In this document: one piece after another, positions 8,301-17,149 of the stretch
Numbering within the stretch: the stretch's first letter is position 1
Layout of the letters: the number at the start of each line of letters is the position of its first letter
Position numbers and translations under genes: made by a program
DNA from: Priapulus caudatus
Lineage: Eukaryota > Priapulida > Priapulimorpha > Priapulimorphida > Priapulidae
Direction: 5' to 3'
NCBI RefSeq assembly: GCF_000485595.1
Contig: NW_014577090.1
Coordinates: forward strand, 98,414-142,366
DNA length: 43,953 bases
Notes under the pieces: generated by a model
Told to the model about the DNA's origin: nothing
The model's input: only the letters and a program-made list of their open reading frames with translations
The model's database searches: none

Positions 8301-9869
8301 GATATGAAGGAACGGATGTTGGAATAACACCAGTGATACTGCCAGTATCGTGCAGGCCTGATGACCTGCCCCCTCCATGCAAATGCCCAACATCATATAT
8401 GAGTACCAAAACGTGCACTTGCAGAGAAAGGAACATAAAATGTGTGACGTTTTGTGGCTGTAGTAAAGGCAAATAGTGCATAAATCCAAATAACAGGAAC
8501 AATTACGAATAATTGTAGTGCGTAACATGCTGAAATCGGTTTTTGGCAATTATCTTAAAAACCATTGACTTTTGGATATGAAAATGTATTACTGACCCCC
8601 CATAATGTGGCCATTGCGCACATTTTGAGTGGTCGGGCAACCTCCTAGGTCCAACGGTTCTGTAGATACAGTCACGGTGGATGGTAGTACTTCGCTCGAA
8701 AAGGGCGTGGCCCAAAAAGCTATTTCGCCGTCAGTGGGAAATGTGTTACCAACCAAATATTGTTCCTGGACCTTCAATTAGTGGATTCTTAAAGAGTTTA
8801 GTTCTGGACATAAATTGCATACAAAACCACCATGAGCTACTAGAGTAACACTGAGCAATGCTAATAGGTTACTGTACCCCCATTCTTAATAGCTATCTCT
8901 GTTAAAATTGTTGATAGAAAAGACAGCCTACCCGTTTGTTGAATAAGCTTGATTGGTAGAATGGAAACTGGCCAGGTGGTGAGTATCCGCCAAACAGTAT
9001 TAGCCTGTCATCGTGGCACACCAGCGATGCACTGGCCTTTGGACTAGGATACGTGCCTGCAAACAAAAATCTCAAACGTTCACTAGTAGTAAAAATCAAA
9101 CATCTAATGCAAAAGCAATCGCCGACAGGGAGCGATAGATGCCGCTCCGCTTTTCCATCACACAAGAACCTACCCATTGCGAGAGGTCGTATCCACTCGC
9201 GGGTCACGAGGTCAAACCGCCAAAGGTCGTTGAAGGTCGTACAGTTGGACGTGCAGCCGCCGAAGACGTACATCGACTTGTTGTAGTAGCAGGAGCTGTG
9301 GGAGAATCGCTCGGCGATGCTTGGCCCAAAGCTAGGCGTCACGACAGTGCACTCAAGATGGCCGCTCCCTTGCAACGCCCTGGCCAGGCTCGTGTTGACG
9401 ACTTTCGCAACACCTGAAATACACGTGCTGACGTGCAGTAAAACGTGTACAAAAAGTGCCCCCTTATAAAAGTGTTATTATTAAAAATATTCAATAAAGG
9501 TGGTTTTACCTCTATAACCTGCTACAATATACCACGGTGTATAACTGCCACACTCGCATAAAAGAAGGAAGTGTCCTTTATGGACAGGTGTCGATTCTAT
9601 ACAAGTGTCCATTAATACAGGTTTGACTCTTTTCTTGATTGCCAAAGCCTATGGGTTACATCGTGACTAATATTCGTTTATACGACTATCAGATTTTGCG
9701 TTAGCGCTGTCAATTGTTAGGCAAGTTTCAACTCAACAATGCTACGGTGAATCTCACCACGTGCTACCCGGTTCCATTTCTTTGACACGACGGTGCATGT
9801 AATGAGGTCCTGGTAGGGTGACAGGAATGACATGATGTACTCCAGAATCTCTTCTGGAATCACATCCAT
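1388..9869 (-). CDS. FBXO42: F-box/Kelch protein, FBXO42 (JFK) orthologue, 8-exon gene model
   Basis: Known role of the family: substrate receptor of an SCF (SKP1-CUL1-F-box) ubiquitin ligase; mammalian FBXO42/JFK is reported to target p53. Eight minus-strand exons (9758-9869, 9174-9413, 8932-9056, 5347-5483, 4907-5060, 4594-4710, 3009-3208, 1388-2363) join in phase to 2061 nt, or 686 residues; human FBXO42 is about 717. Order: F-box (residues 1-40, MDVIPEEILEYIMSFL), Kelch repeats (about 65-295, with FNDLWRFDL, MYVFGG, MAGHSATV, LIVGGCGGP, WCHQACK), a basic and low-complexity linker with ten-residue repeats (452-521), and a conserved C-terminal block (599-685, MRIYVLDVS, GRGELVMFGG). All introns are GT-AG. 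The start ATG follows an in-frame TAA; mammalian proteins have about 40 more N-terminal residues, so an upstream exon may be missing. The donor of exon 7 is the weakest part of the model. Confidence 0.88.
1886..2095 (-). repeat. Coding 30-bp minisatellite, 7 units
   Basis: Seven 30-bp units encode ten-residue repeats such as RLVGATPAPP, RLAGATPAPP, CPAGATVAPP and RFAGATVAPL in FBXO42 residues 452-521. The unit is a multiple of three, so copy-number change keeps the frame. Other frames stay open across the array as a by-product. Confidence 0.9.
3009..3208 (-). CDS. FBXO42: FBXO42 exon 7: linker (tentative)
   Basis: Acceptor gcgttag|GTCGGC (phase 0). It opens with VGSSVVLLSKSRKS, like the VG-x-x-VVV-x-S segment that follows the Kelch domain in vertebrate FBXO42, then becomes a basic, low-complexity linker. 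A donor CCG|gtgatc gives 200 nt and the phase 2 that exon 8 needs, but it is a weak donor. A strong GTAAGT inside the exon would give the wrong phase for exon 8. The acceptor side is firmer than the 3' end. Confidence 0.55.
3399..4224. mobile_element. Foldback element with ~320-bp inverted arms
   Basis: The left arm (3399 to about 3720) is matched in reverse complement by about 3900-4224, with roughly 90% identity by eye and a spacer near 180 bp. Ends are ATAATAACACAAGAGTGAG / CTCACTCTTGTTATTAT. There is no coding sequence. It lies in an FBXO42 intron between exons 6 and 7. It could be a non-autonomous DNA transposon or two inverted copies of one repeat. Confidence 0.8.
4594..4710 (-). CDS. 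FBXO42: FBXO42 exon 6: last Kelch repeat of the propeller
   Basis: Acceptor cttgtcag|GTGTAC, donor TGCAAG|gtaccc; both ends are phase 0 and the exon is exactly 39 codons. It encodes VYSDVWLLRMNLTPWTWQEM, ending PKMWCHQACK, which matches the conserved WCHPAC region closing the Kelch domain of FBXO42. Confidence 0.9.
4907..5060 (-). CDS. FBXO42: FBXO42 exon 5: Kelch repeat
   Basis: Acceptor ttttcag|TTTCAA, donor AACAAG|gtacgt (phase 0). It encodes FNDVWSLNLGSFEWSLVQ, RYGQSQILLD and LLIVGGCGGPNK. It reads through in frame from exon 4. Confidence 0.9.
5347..5483 (-). CDS. FBXO42: FBXO42 exon 4: Kelch repeat
   Basis: Acceptor acgtag|GTACAT, donor CAATG|gtatgc (phase 2). It encodes VHVYCPETNKWTC, PLPMAGHSATVI and MIVFGGCQGAQ. 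The PMAGHS motif before the double glycine is typical of FBXO42. Confidence 0.9.
6660..7218 (-). repeat. Dispersed ~560-bp repeat, copy 1 (nested in the transposon)
   Basis: Matches the reverse complement of 29331-29730 over most of its length. Shared landmarks: AATCCATGTTTAACCCTC, CCTATACCTTAAGTTAAGA, a run of TTTGACC half-sites, an (ACGC)n tract, and a terminal hairpin CATCTGACTATGTCAGATG followed by AGCTAA. No coding sequence. Confidence 0.8.
7270..7440 (-). pseudogene. Inverted partial copy of the CXC-cluster coding end
   Basis: The minus strand encodes the same Cys-rich peptide (LPVSCRPDDLPPPCKC, then CTCRERNIKCVTFCGC) as 8340-8476. It has lost about 20 bases after the last Cys codon relative to that copy. 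It is part of the inner inverted repeat of the transposon. Confidence 0.75.
7564..8476 (+). pseudogene. Transposon-borne protein with C-terminal CXC-type Cys cluster, broken
   Basis: An open frame from 7564 contains NQEEANARIMFHINDG and SVLVDSPDTDVFVNLI. The reading then shifts near 7880-7910 to a second frame (TAIHALSGCDSTSKVGPKLS), which has one in-frame TGA at 8138-8140 and continues to a Cys-rich end (PPPCKCPTSYMSTKTCTC, then KCVTFCGC, stop at 8476). The CXC spacing resembles tesmin/TSO1 (CXC) domains. The acidic SPDTD pattern and the HALSGCDS motif recur in transposon-associated proteins of invertebrates; resemblance to PIN/FEN-type nucleases is only a guess. One shift and one stop make it inactive. 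Its function is not known to me. Confidence 0.6.
8932..9056 (-). CDS. FBXO42: FBXO42 exon 3: Kelch repeat
   Basis: Acceptor tttgcag|GCACG, donor AAACGG|gtaggc (phase 0). It encodes TYPSPKASASLVCHDDRLI, then LFGGYSPPG. The exon lies just outside the right end of the transposon that fills the next intron. Confidence 0.92.
9174..9413 (-). CDS. FBXO42: FBXO42 exon 2: first Kelch repeat
   Basis: Acceptor tttcag|GTGTTG, donor ATGG|gtaggt (phase 1). It encodes RFSHSSCYYNKSMYVFGG, then a Cys-rich turn, FNDLWRFDLVTREWIRPL. The double glycine and the later Tyr/Trp spacing are those of a Kelch blade. This is one of the best conserved stretches of the FBXO42 family. Confidence 0.92.
9758..9869 (-). CDS. 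FBXO42: FBXO42 exon 1: start codon and F-box
   Basis: The exon runs from the ATG at 9869 and encodes MDVIPEEILEYIMSFL, then a segment containing VSKKWNRVARG. This is the F-box, the part that binds SKP1. It ends CGTG|gtgag (phase 1) and joins exon 2 to give a glycine codon. An in-frame TAA lies a short distance upstream of the ATG, with no other in-frame ATG between. The exon is too short to be listed by simple ORF calling. Confidence 0.85.
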
Positions 9870-10100
9870 CTTTAGCAAGCTTTTCGTTGACTCTATCCAG
9901 ATAAGGAGGAATTAGGGGTCGGTCATCTCAGCATGCCATGCGAGGTATTTCCAAACCAAAAAGTTGAATGTCACCTTGTGAAGCAATGTTGGTTTAGACC
10001 TACAAAATACGAGACACCTAACACAGGTGACAAGTGTTATCACACCTATTAAAAGACACATGACACATGCCTATATCAGCTCTGTAAATATGCATATCAT
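9870..10100. other. Upstream flank of FBXO42
   Basis: Sequence upstream of the F-box exon. No TATA box or clear 5' exon was found. Any upstream coding exon must lie here or further right. Confidence 0.3.
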
Positions 10101-10111
10101 ATAGACAGGAG

Positions 10112-10149
<38 letters not shown>

Positions 10150-10174
10150 CTATTATTATTCACTCCTGATATAG
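10101..10174. mobile_element. Hairpin element with an (AAT)n loop
   Basis: Arms GACAGGAGTGAATAATAATA and TATTATTATTCACTCCTGAT fold on each other around an (AAT)n tract. The ends match the ATCAGGAGT-type hairpins at 13.1, 13.5 and 30.1 kb. Confidence 0.65.
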
Positions 10175-11035
10175 ATGTATGTAGTAAAAAAAGAGGTATA
10201 ATTTGGAGCATTATTTCAAATTCAATTCAATTGGTGAAAATTACACCTGCATATCATTGATAGTGAGCCAACATTAAAAACTCCATGTGACATTTGTTGG
10301 CTATGCAATGGGTAGTTTAACATTAACTTTTCACCTTGAGAAGGATAGCAATGAATTGCTATATATAGCAAATAAGATTGGATATAATAGGGCTTTACTT
10401 GTTAATATTATTATAATGTTATCAATTATTATTATTTGTGCATAGTACTGTAAGGTTGAATTGTAAATTTGAAGAAAAACTTAATAATAATTATAATACA
10501 AGTTATTGTTATATGACATTGACTAGTCATGTGATAGCTCTAACTGTCGCTCTTTGCTTTCACTCTGCTACAGGGCTCTATAAACAACAGTGCCATAATA
10601 CAGCATCGAATCTGTAGAATACTGGAGGCTGAGCTGTAGCCTGTAATACAATATAAAAATATCCTAGCCGGCAATATAAACGTCCTGAATTTGGCTTGCC
10701 ATTCTGAAATCAAACTCAACTTATCACAATTTGGCCAGATTGGGTCATTTATCGAATCCAAACAACCAAAAAAACAAATATACAGCAAGTCTGCCATGCT
10801 GCCGAGATTTAGTGCCGTTTTCCATGGATGACTATGACCATGATAAAGTCATGGAGAAGACTCAAAGGGCTATATGTGGATACAGCTAGTTAGTTGATAG
10901 ATTGAGGACACACTTGCAGAACTTGATTTACGTACTAAGCGCTAGTGGCACTGATTTTAACCTCATAACCTCATAAACATTAGTCTTCAAAAGTCCTAGG
11001 GACTATAATGAAGACGGAGAGAGAAGTGGATCAAA
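10175..11035. other. AT-rich DNA, no gene seen
   Basis: No host coding sequence. Near 10827-10896 the plus strand reads DKVMEKTQRAICGYS, reminiscent of the C-terminal part of LINE reverse transcriptases, so a short plus-strand LINE scrap is possible. Confidence 0.35.
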
Positions 11036-11039
11036 TCGA

Positions 11040-12370
11040 TAGATCAACACTGTGGATTGCAGTGAAAAAAGTTGCAATTTACCAATGATGAAGGAAGAGA
11101 ATTCCAATACGGAATGACAGAAACAAAGAAGCTAAACTTAGAAGAGTCCTTAGAAGATGGCACATGTCGAAAACAATGATCACGCTCAGATGATCGAGTG
11201 CATCGGACAGGCTTCATTAAGCAAGAGGGAATGCCAGTCATCACCTGACCATGATAATTTTATGGAAAGTTATGAGTTTAGCATGTAGAAAGCGAACACG
11301 AAGAGGAGGTCAATCAAGACGAGCCAAAACAACATCAACACTATCATGATGGTTTTTGGAAACCCATCTCGCAGCTTTATGCTGAATGGCATCCAATTTA
11401 GAGCAGTTCTAAAGTGTATAGGGGCACCAGCCTGGCGAAGCATATTCTAATATGGGCAGAACCATAGTTTTGAAAGCCAGGAACCGAGTTTTTGAATCGG
11501 CAAAGCTGAGGTTACGCCGTAACATACCAAAGGAACGAGACGATTTCTTGCAAATATGACGTATGATCAATGTGGGCATTCCAGTGAAGATCGCTACTAA
11601 TACTAACACCCAAATATTTGTAAGTAGGGGTAAGAGATAGATATTTATGGTACAGCAAGTAAGTAAAAGTCAAGGGTGATTTGGAGCAGGTAATACGAAG
11701 AATTTTACACTTTTCAGCATTGAACGACATACCCCACGTTGTTGCCCACTTCTCAGCACGAGTAAGGACACTCTGGAGGGCTAACTGATCACCCTTATTG
11801 TAGATGCTGTGGTACAGAACTGCGTCGTCAGCAAAGAAGCGAATAGAAGTAGAAGCGTCAGTTTCGGCCAATAAATCATTTATAAAGAATAAGAACAGCA
11901 ATGGACCAAGCACAGAACCTTGGGGTATACCCGATGTGACAGTGGCCACATCTGACATGCTGCCGTTAACACAGACAATTTGAGATCTAGCCTTCAAAAA
12001 GTCAGAAATCCAGTTTAACGTAGTACTAGTAGTATCCAAACCCAAGTGACCAAGTTTGAAAATTAAGAGATCATGAGGAACCCTATCAAAGGCCTTACTG
12101 AAATCTAGAAATACTGCATCAACCTGTTGAGACTTGTCAAGACTTAATGTCCAATCATGAAAAACATTGATTAACTGGGTAACAGTAGAAAAACCAAGCT
12201 GGAAACCATGTTGATGATGGGACAGAATATCATGTCTATCGAAATGGCTCATAACAGAAGAGTAGACTATATATGCTCAAATGCCTTAGGTAGAGCAAAG
12301 AGAAGTCAAAGATATTGGGCGATAATTTGAAGCAAGGGAAGATCCACCAACTTTATAAACTGGGTAAGTA
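11040..12370 (-). pseudogene. Non-LTR retrotransposon (LINE) reverse transcriptase, 5'-truncated and broken
   Basis: The minus strand reads YRPISL (near 12300), then the frame 12252-11512 with HGFQLGFSTVTQLINV, DAVFLDFSKAFDRVPHDLL, SGIPQGSVLGPLLFLFFINDL split over the usual motif positions, and the FADD catalytic box (IRFFADDAVLY). A shift follows at about 11600; the next frame carries LPILEYASPGWCPYT, then QHKAARWV near 11380 with an in-frame stop, and VIPYWNSLPSSLV near 11110. This order is typical of Jockey/CR1-type reverse transcriptases. The 5' end stops at a palindrome at 12377. There is no endonuclease domain, and shifts and stops make it inactive. Confidence 0.88.
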
Positions 12371-12376
12371 GGCGAG

Positions 12377-12460
12377 GTACGGTCCGGCATATTAGATAGT
12401 AGTATTTAGTACCAGGGTACCCAGGTACTAAATACTACTATCTAATATGCCGGACCGTAC
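12377..12460. repeat. 36-bp perfect palindrome arms
   Basis: Arms 12377-12412 and 12425-12460 are exact reverse complements around a 12-base loop. Related GTACC/CCGGAC palindromic scraps follow near 12551-12620. It sits at the broken 5' end of the LINE remnant. Confidence 0.85.
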
Positions 12461-12624
12461 CAGGCGTACCTCGCCTACTCCACTAACGAGTCTAGGGAGT
12501 CGCCTACGCCTACTCCCTAACTCTAACCGTAACCATATCAGCTAGATAGTTACCAGGGTATGTTCCGGTATACCGGACCGTACCCAGGGTACGTTCCGGC
12601 AGTACCGTACCCTGGGGGACATAG

Positions 12625-13085
12625 ACCCTATGAGCGTTAGAAGACCATCGGCCAGACAATCGGTCGCACAACCTGGTCCGGCTAGCCTATACTATAGCAC
12701 TACATGACTCAGTACTAGTCGATACAACTACAACTTAGTTACTAGGCTGAATACAGAGAGCACTCAGCACTGTCACAAGTCACTACATCAGCACATGCAC
12801 ATCACAAGTAGAAAATAGGGAATTCCTGATGAATCTACTCCTGATGCACATGACACATGCAACACCTGAACAAGCAAAGTCAAAGTATTTATGCTTAATT
12901 AATGTTCTCGTACTTGTCGGTGTCCAGTGCACTGGATATAATGACAACGTAATAAGGTTTGTTGTCATTGACTGATAATTTATTGCACACTCATGTTTTT
13001 ATCACTATTGTCACCTACCAACTTTAGTATAATAAAAAGGTTACTGTACGCTAAACAAGTTCTAAATAGGGGCTGACATGCTTTA
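12625..13085. other. No gene seen
   Basis: Unique-looking, mildly AT-rich DNA without recognisable coding or repeat content. Confidence 0.35.
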
Positions 13086-13096
13086 ACACAAGAACA

Positions 13097-13233
13097 GCGC
13101 AGTCATGGCGCTGCAATCATAGCCCATCACATAATATCAGGAGTAAGATAATATCAAGAGTGGATATATAGATCTATATTATCTTACTCCTGATATTATG
13201 TGATGGGCTATGATTGCAGCGCCATGACTGCGC
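13097..13233. repeat. 58-bp perfect inverted repeat ending at the gap
   Basis: Arms 13097-13154 and 13176-13233 are exact reverse complements with a 21-base spacer. The inner parts include the ATCAGGAGTAAGATAAT hairpin end. The right arm ends exactly at the N run. Confidence 0.92.
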
Positions 13234-13243
13234 NNNNNNNNNN
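13234..13243. other. Assembly gap (10 N)
   Basis: Run of ten N, a placeholder of arbitrary size. Confidence 0.99.
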
Positions 13244-13255
13244 GTGCATGTATAA

Positions 13256-13267
13256 ATGTTTGTGTGT

Positions 13268-13315
<48 letters not shown>

Positions 13316-13335
13316 GTGTGTGTGTGTATGTATGT
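13256..13335. repeat. (GT)n microsatellite
   Basis: Dinucleotide tract directly right of the gap. A C-rich scrap with a CTGGCTACGCGCCTG terminus follows at 13420-13530. Confidence 0.95.
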
Positions 13336-13535
13336 TCGTGCGTGCGCGATCGCGCGCGTGTGCGTAAATTATTGTGGGCTTACGATCGTGCTAGTATGTG
13401 ATGGCTATGGGCCAATCATCCCCCCCCCCACTCCTCGGTACGGATTTACGCCCCTGATTCGCACACTTCACGTGCTCATACATTACCGCCCCCCCCCCCC
13501 CAAGATAAAATCCTGGCTACGCGCCTGACCTCGGG

Positions 13536-13614
13536 TACATAATATCAGGAGTAGATAATAGAATACTTTTATATTCTATAAGACTCTTCTATTATCTACT
13601 CCTGATAATATGTA
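13536..13614. mobile_element. Hairpin element, ATCAGGAGT type
   Basis: Arms TAATATCAGGAGTAGATAAT and ATTATCTACTCCTGATAATA, loop about 23 bases. AAT flanks the ATCAGG...CCTGAT core on both sides, as for the copy at 30.1 kb. Confidence 0.75.
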
Positions 13615-13654
13615 GTACGACAACGACCCTTCGTGCGGCAGTAGACCCCTAGAA

Positions 13655-16600
13655 AAAAGTAGATTTAATCTGGCGACGGGAGTGGGTTAGCGCTTGCGCA
13701 ATATCTCCCCTGAAAATTTATATTTTGTCATGTCTATGCATTTAATAAATTTACGGGGTATCCCAGCATAGATTTATGTAATAAATTATTATCAGGAGAC
13801 CCGTGTATATGAATATGAGAGCACCCTAGCCTGTAGAGCTCAAACCTCCCACTTCACCCGCGCCCGTCCTTCCCCCTGCCTCCATTGTCCCTCTATCAGG
13901 CTGCTCAGTCTTCTACCACCCTCACTTATCTTCCCTGCCGTCTTTCCTTCGTTTCCCAACCCTCTCTCTTTCAGCCAGATATATTATGCAGTTTTCTTCA
14001 GTTCGTACTATACGTCTGATATGGTACTCGCGCATGCGCAATATCTCCCGAGAAGAATATTATTTTTGCGAAAAATATGCATTTAAAAATAGAGAGGAGG
14101 TATTCTAGCATAGATTTATATGATAACATTCTATCAGTAAGCCTCTCTTAAGAAATCGGAAGAAGATCTTACATGTAAGGTACCCGCTGCATATACCATT
14201 CAGTACACAATCTGGCTACGGGAATGGGTTAGCGCATGCGCAATATCTCACAAGAGGAGTTATATTTTGTTACGAATATGCATTTAATATGGTTACGGGG
14301 TATCCCAGCATAGATTTCTGTAATAAATTATTATCAGTATACCTGTGTTTATGAATAGGACAGCGCCCTAGCCTGTAGAGCTCAAACCTCCTACTTCACC
14401 CGCTCCCGTCCTTCCCCCTGCCTCCATTGTCCCTCTGTCAAGCTGCTCAGTCTTCTACCACCCTCACCTATCTTCCCTGCTGTCTTTCCTCAGTTTCCCA
14501 TTCCTCTCTCTTTCAGCCAGCTATATTATGCAGTTTTCTTCAGTCCGTACTATACGCCTGATGTGGTGCTCGCGGATGCGCAATATATCTCCCGAGAAGA
14601 AGAATATTTTACGAAATATAATATGCTTTTAAAATAGAGAGGAAGTATTCTAGCAAAGATTTACATGATAACATTTAATCAGTAGATCTCTCTTAGGAAA
14701 TAAGAAGAAGATTTTGCATGTACGGTACCCGCTGCATATACCAGCCAGCACACAATCTGGCTACGGGAGTGTGTTAACGCATGGGCAATATCTCACAAGA
14801 GGAGTTATATTTTGTTACGAATATGCATTTAATATGGTTACGGGGTATCCCAGCATAGATTTCTGTAATAAATTATTATCAGTAAACCTGTGTTTATGAA
14901 TATGAGAGCGCCCTATAGACTGTAGAGCGCAAAACTCCCACTTTACCCGCTCCCGTCCTTCCCCCGGCGTCCCTGGTCTCTCTTTTTGCTTCCACACGTG
15001 CTGTCAGCCTGCCCGGCTCTACTTTGAACGTATAAGAACGGCCGAAGAATATTATCTTGGCAGTCAACGGCGACCGCCGTTGCAGAGCCATTTGCTCATA
15101 CAATAGCATAGCTGGGAATCGTGGCGCGATGCTGCAAGCGAAGTGAAGGATTTAAGTCAGCTTTTACCATGCACACGTGCTGTCAGTTTGCCCGGCTCCA
15201 CTTTGAACGTATAAGAACGGCCGAAGAATATTATCTTGGCAGTCAACGGCGACCGACGTTGCAGCGTTATTTACCCATACATTAGTATAGCTGGGAATCG
15301 TGGCGCGATGCTGCAAGCGAAGTGAAGCATGTAGATCCGATTTTACCACGCACATGTGCTGTTAGCCTGCCCGGCTCGACGTTGAACGTATAAGAACGAC
15401 CAAAGACTATTATCTTAGTAGTCAACGGCGACCGACGTTGCAGCGACATTTGCTCATACATTAGCATAGCTGAGATTCGGGGCGCGATGCTGTGAGCGAA
15501 GTGAAGCATGTAGATGAGATTTTACCACGCACACGTGCTGTCAGCCTGCCCGGCTCCACTTTGAACGTATAAGAACGGCCGAAGAATATTATCTTGGCAG
15601 TCAACGGTGACCGACGTTGCAGCGCCATGTAACCATACATTAGCATATTTGGGAATCGTGGCGCGATAATGCGAGCGAAGTGAAGCATGTAGATCAGATT
15701 TACCATGCACACGTGCTGTTTGCCTGCCCGGCTCCACTTTGAACGTAGAAGAACGGCCGAAGAATATTATCTCGGCAGTCAACGGCCACCGACGTTGCAG
15801 CGCTATTTGCCCATACATTAGCATAGCTGGGAATCGTGGCGCGATTCTGCGAGCGAAGTGAAGGATGTAAATCAGATTTTACCATGAACACGTGCTGTCA
15901 GCCTGCCCGGCTCCACTTTGAACGTATATGAATGGCCGAAGAATATTATCTTAGCAGTCAACGACGACCGACGTTGCAACGCCATTTGCCCATACAATAG
16001 CATAGCTGGGAATCGTGGCGCGATGCTGCGAGCGAAGTGAAGGATTTAGATCAGCTTTTACCATGCACACGTGCTGTCAGCCTGCCCGGCTCCACTTTGA
16101 ACGTATAAGAACGGCCGAATAATATTATCTTGGCAGTCAACGGCGACCGACGTTGCAGCGCCATTTGCCCATACATTAGCATAGCTGGGAATCGTGGAGC
16201 GATGCTGGGAGCGAAGTGAAGCATGTAGATTAGATTTTACCATACATGTGTATATGATTAGGAGAGCGCTCTAGTCTGTAGAGCGAAAAACCCCTACCTC
16301 GTCCGCTCCCGTCCTTCCCACGGCCTCCCTTGTCCCTCTCTATGCCTCCTCCGTCTTCTACCGCTCTCAGCTATCTTCCCAACCTTTCCTCAGTTTCCCA
16401 TCCCTCTCTCTTTCAGCCAGCTATATTATGCAGTTTTCTGCAGTCGGTACTATACGCCTGATGTGGTGCTCGCGCATGCGCAATATCTCCCGAGACGATT
16501 AATATTTTTTGTGAAAAATATGCATTTAAAATAGAGAGGAGGTATTCTAGCATAGATTTATATGATAACATTCCATAAGTAAGCCTCTCTTAAGAAATAG

Positions 16601-17145
16601 AAAGAAGATCTTGCATGTATGGTACCTGCTGAACATACCAGCCAGTACACAATCTGGCTACGGGAGCGCATGCACAATATCTCACCAGAGGAGTTTTATT
16701 TTGTCATGAATATGCATTTAATATGGTTACGGGGTATCCCGGCATAGATTTATGTAATAAATTATTATCAGTAGACCTATATTTATGAAGAGGAGAGCGC
16801 CCTAGCCTGTAGAGTGGAAAACTCCTACTTCGCCCGCGCCCGTCCTTCCCGCTATCGCTCTTGTCCCTCTCTCAGCCTCTTCCCTTCTGCCTTTCCTCAG
16901 TTTCCCACCCTTCTCTTTTGCAGCCAGCTATATCATGCAGTTTTCATCAGTCCGTTCTATACGCCTGATATGGTGCTCGCGCATGCGCAATATCTTCCGA
17001 GAAGAATAATATTTTGCGAAAAATATGCATTTACAAGAGAGAGGTATTCTAGCATAGATTTATATGATAACATTCCATCAGCAGACCTCTCTTAAGAAAT
17101 AGGAAGAAGACGTTGCATGTAAAGTACTCGCTGAATATACCAGCC
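13655..17145. repeat. Dimeric satellite, ~545-bp unit, about 4 copies
   Basis: Units begin near 13669, 14211, 14756 and 16653 (TCTGGCTACGGGAATGGGTT-like). Each contains two related halves: A (GCATGCGCAATATCTCACAA ... GGTATCCCAGCATAGATTTC) and B (GCATGCGCAATATCTCCCGA ... GGTATTCTAGCATAGATTTA). B parts lie near 14014, 14561, 16457 and 16967. The third unit is split by the 179-bp array at about 14994-16245. Between the halves are C/T-rich stretches (TTTCCCATCCCTCTCTCTTT). Confidence 0.9.
14994..16245. repeat. 179-bp tandem array, 7 units, inside the satellite
   Basis: Units start with ACACGTGCTGTCAGCCTGCC near 14994, 15172, 15350, 15531, 15709, 15888 and 16066, a period of 178-180 bp. Landmarks are TTGAACGTATAAGAACGGCC, ATTATCTTGGCAGTCAACGG and GGGAATCGTGGCGCGATGCT. 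The minus strand is open over part of each unit, but the period is not a multiple of three and frames change from unit to unit, so coding is unlikely. Confidence 0.92.
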
Positions 17146-17149
17146 ATAC

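Larger units (their letters stand above)
5631..8845. mobile_element. 3.2-kb DNA transposon with long terminal inverted repeats, decayed
   Basis: The outer inverted repeats are about 5631-5913 and 8560-8845, starting CTCTAGTAGCTCATGG and ending CCATGAGCTACTAGAG. Both outer edges are followed by TA, consistent with a TA target duplication. A second, inner inverted pair (about 7225-7435 and 8341-8555) duplicates the end of the internal coding region. The element fills about 3.2 kb of the 3.45-kb FBXO42 intron between exons 3 and 4. It carries a broken plus-strand gene and a nested dispersed repeat. TA duplication suggests a Tc1/mariner-like or similar superfamily, but no DDE transposase is recognisable, so the class is unknown. 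Confidence 0.8.

Noticed and set aside
10540-10797. 85-codon minus-strand ORF
   Set aside because: No recognisable motif, AT-rich context, no splice or promoter support.
15522-16243. Repeated minus-strand ORFs in the 179-bp array (FKVEPGRLTARV-like peptides)
   Set aside because: The repeat period is not a multiple of three, the peptide changes frame from unit to unit, and no start or family match is shared.
13655-17145. CRISPR-like array
   Set aside because: Eukaryotic satellite with long contiguous units; no short repeat alternating with unique spacers.
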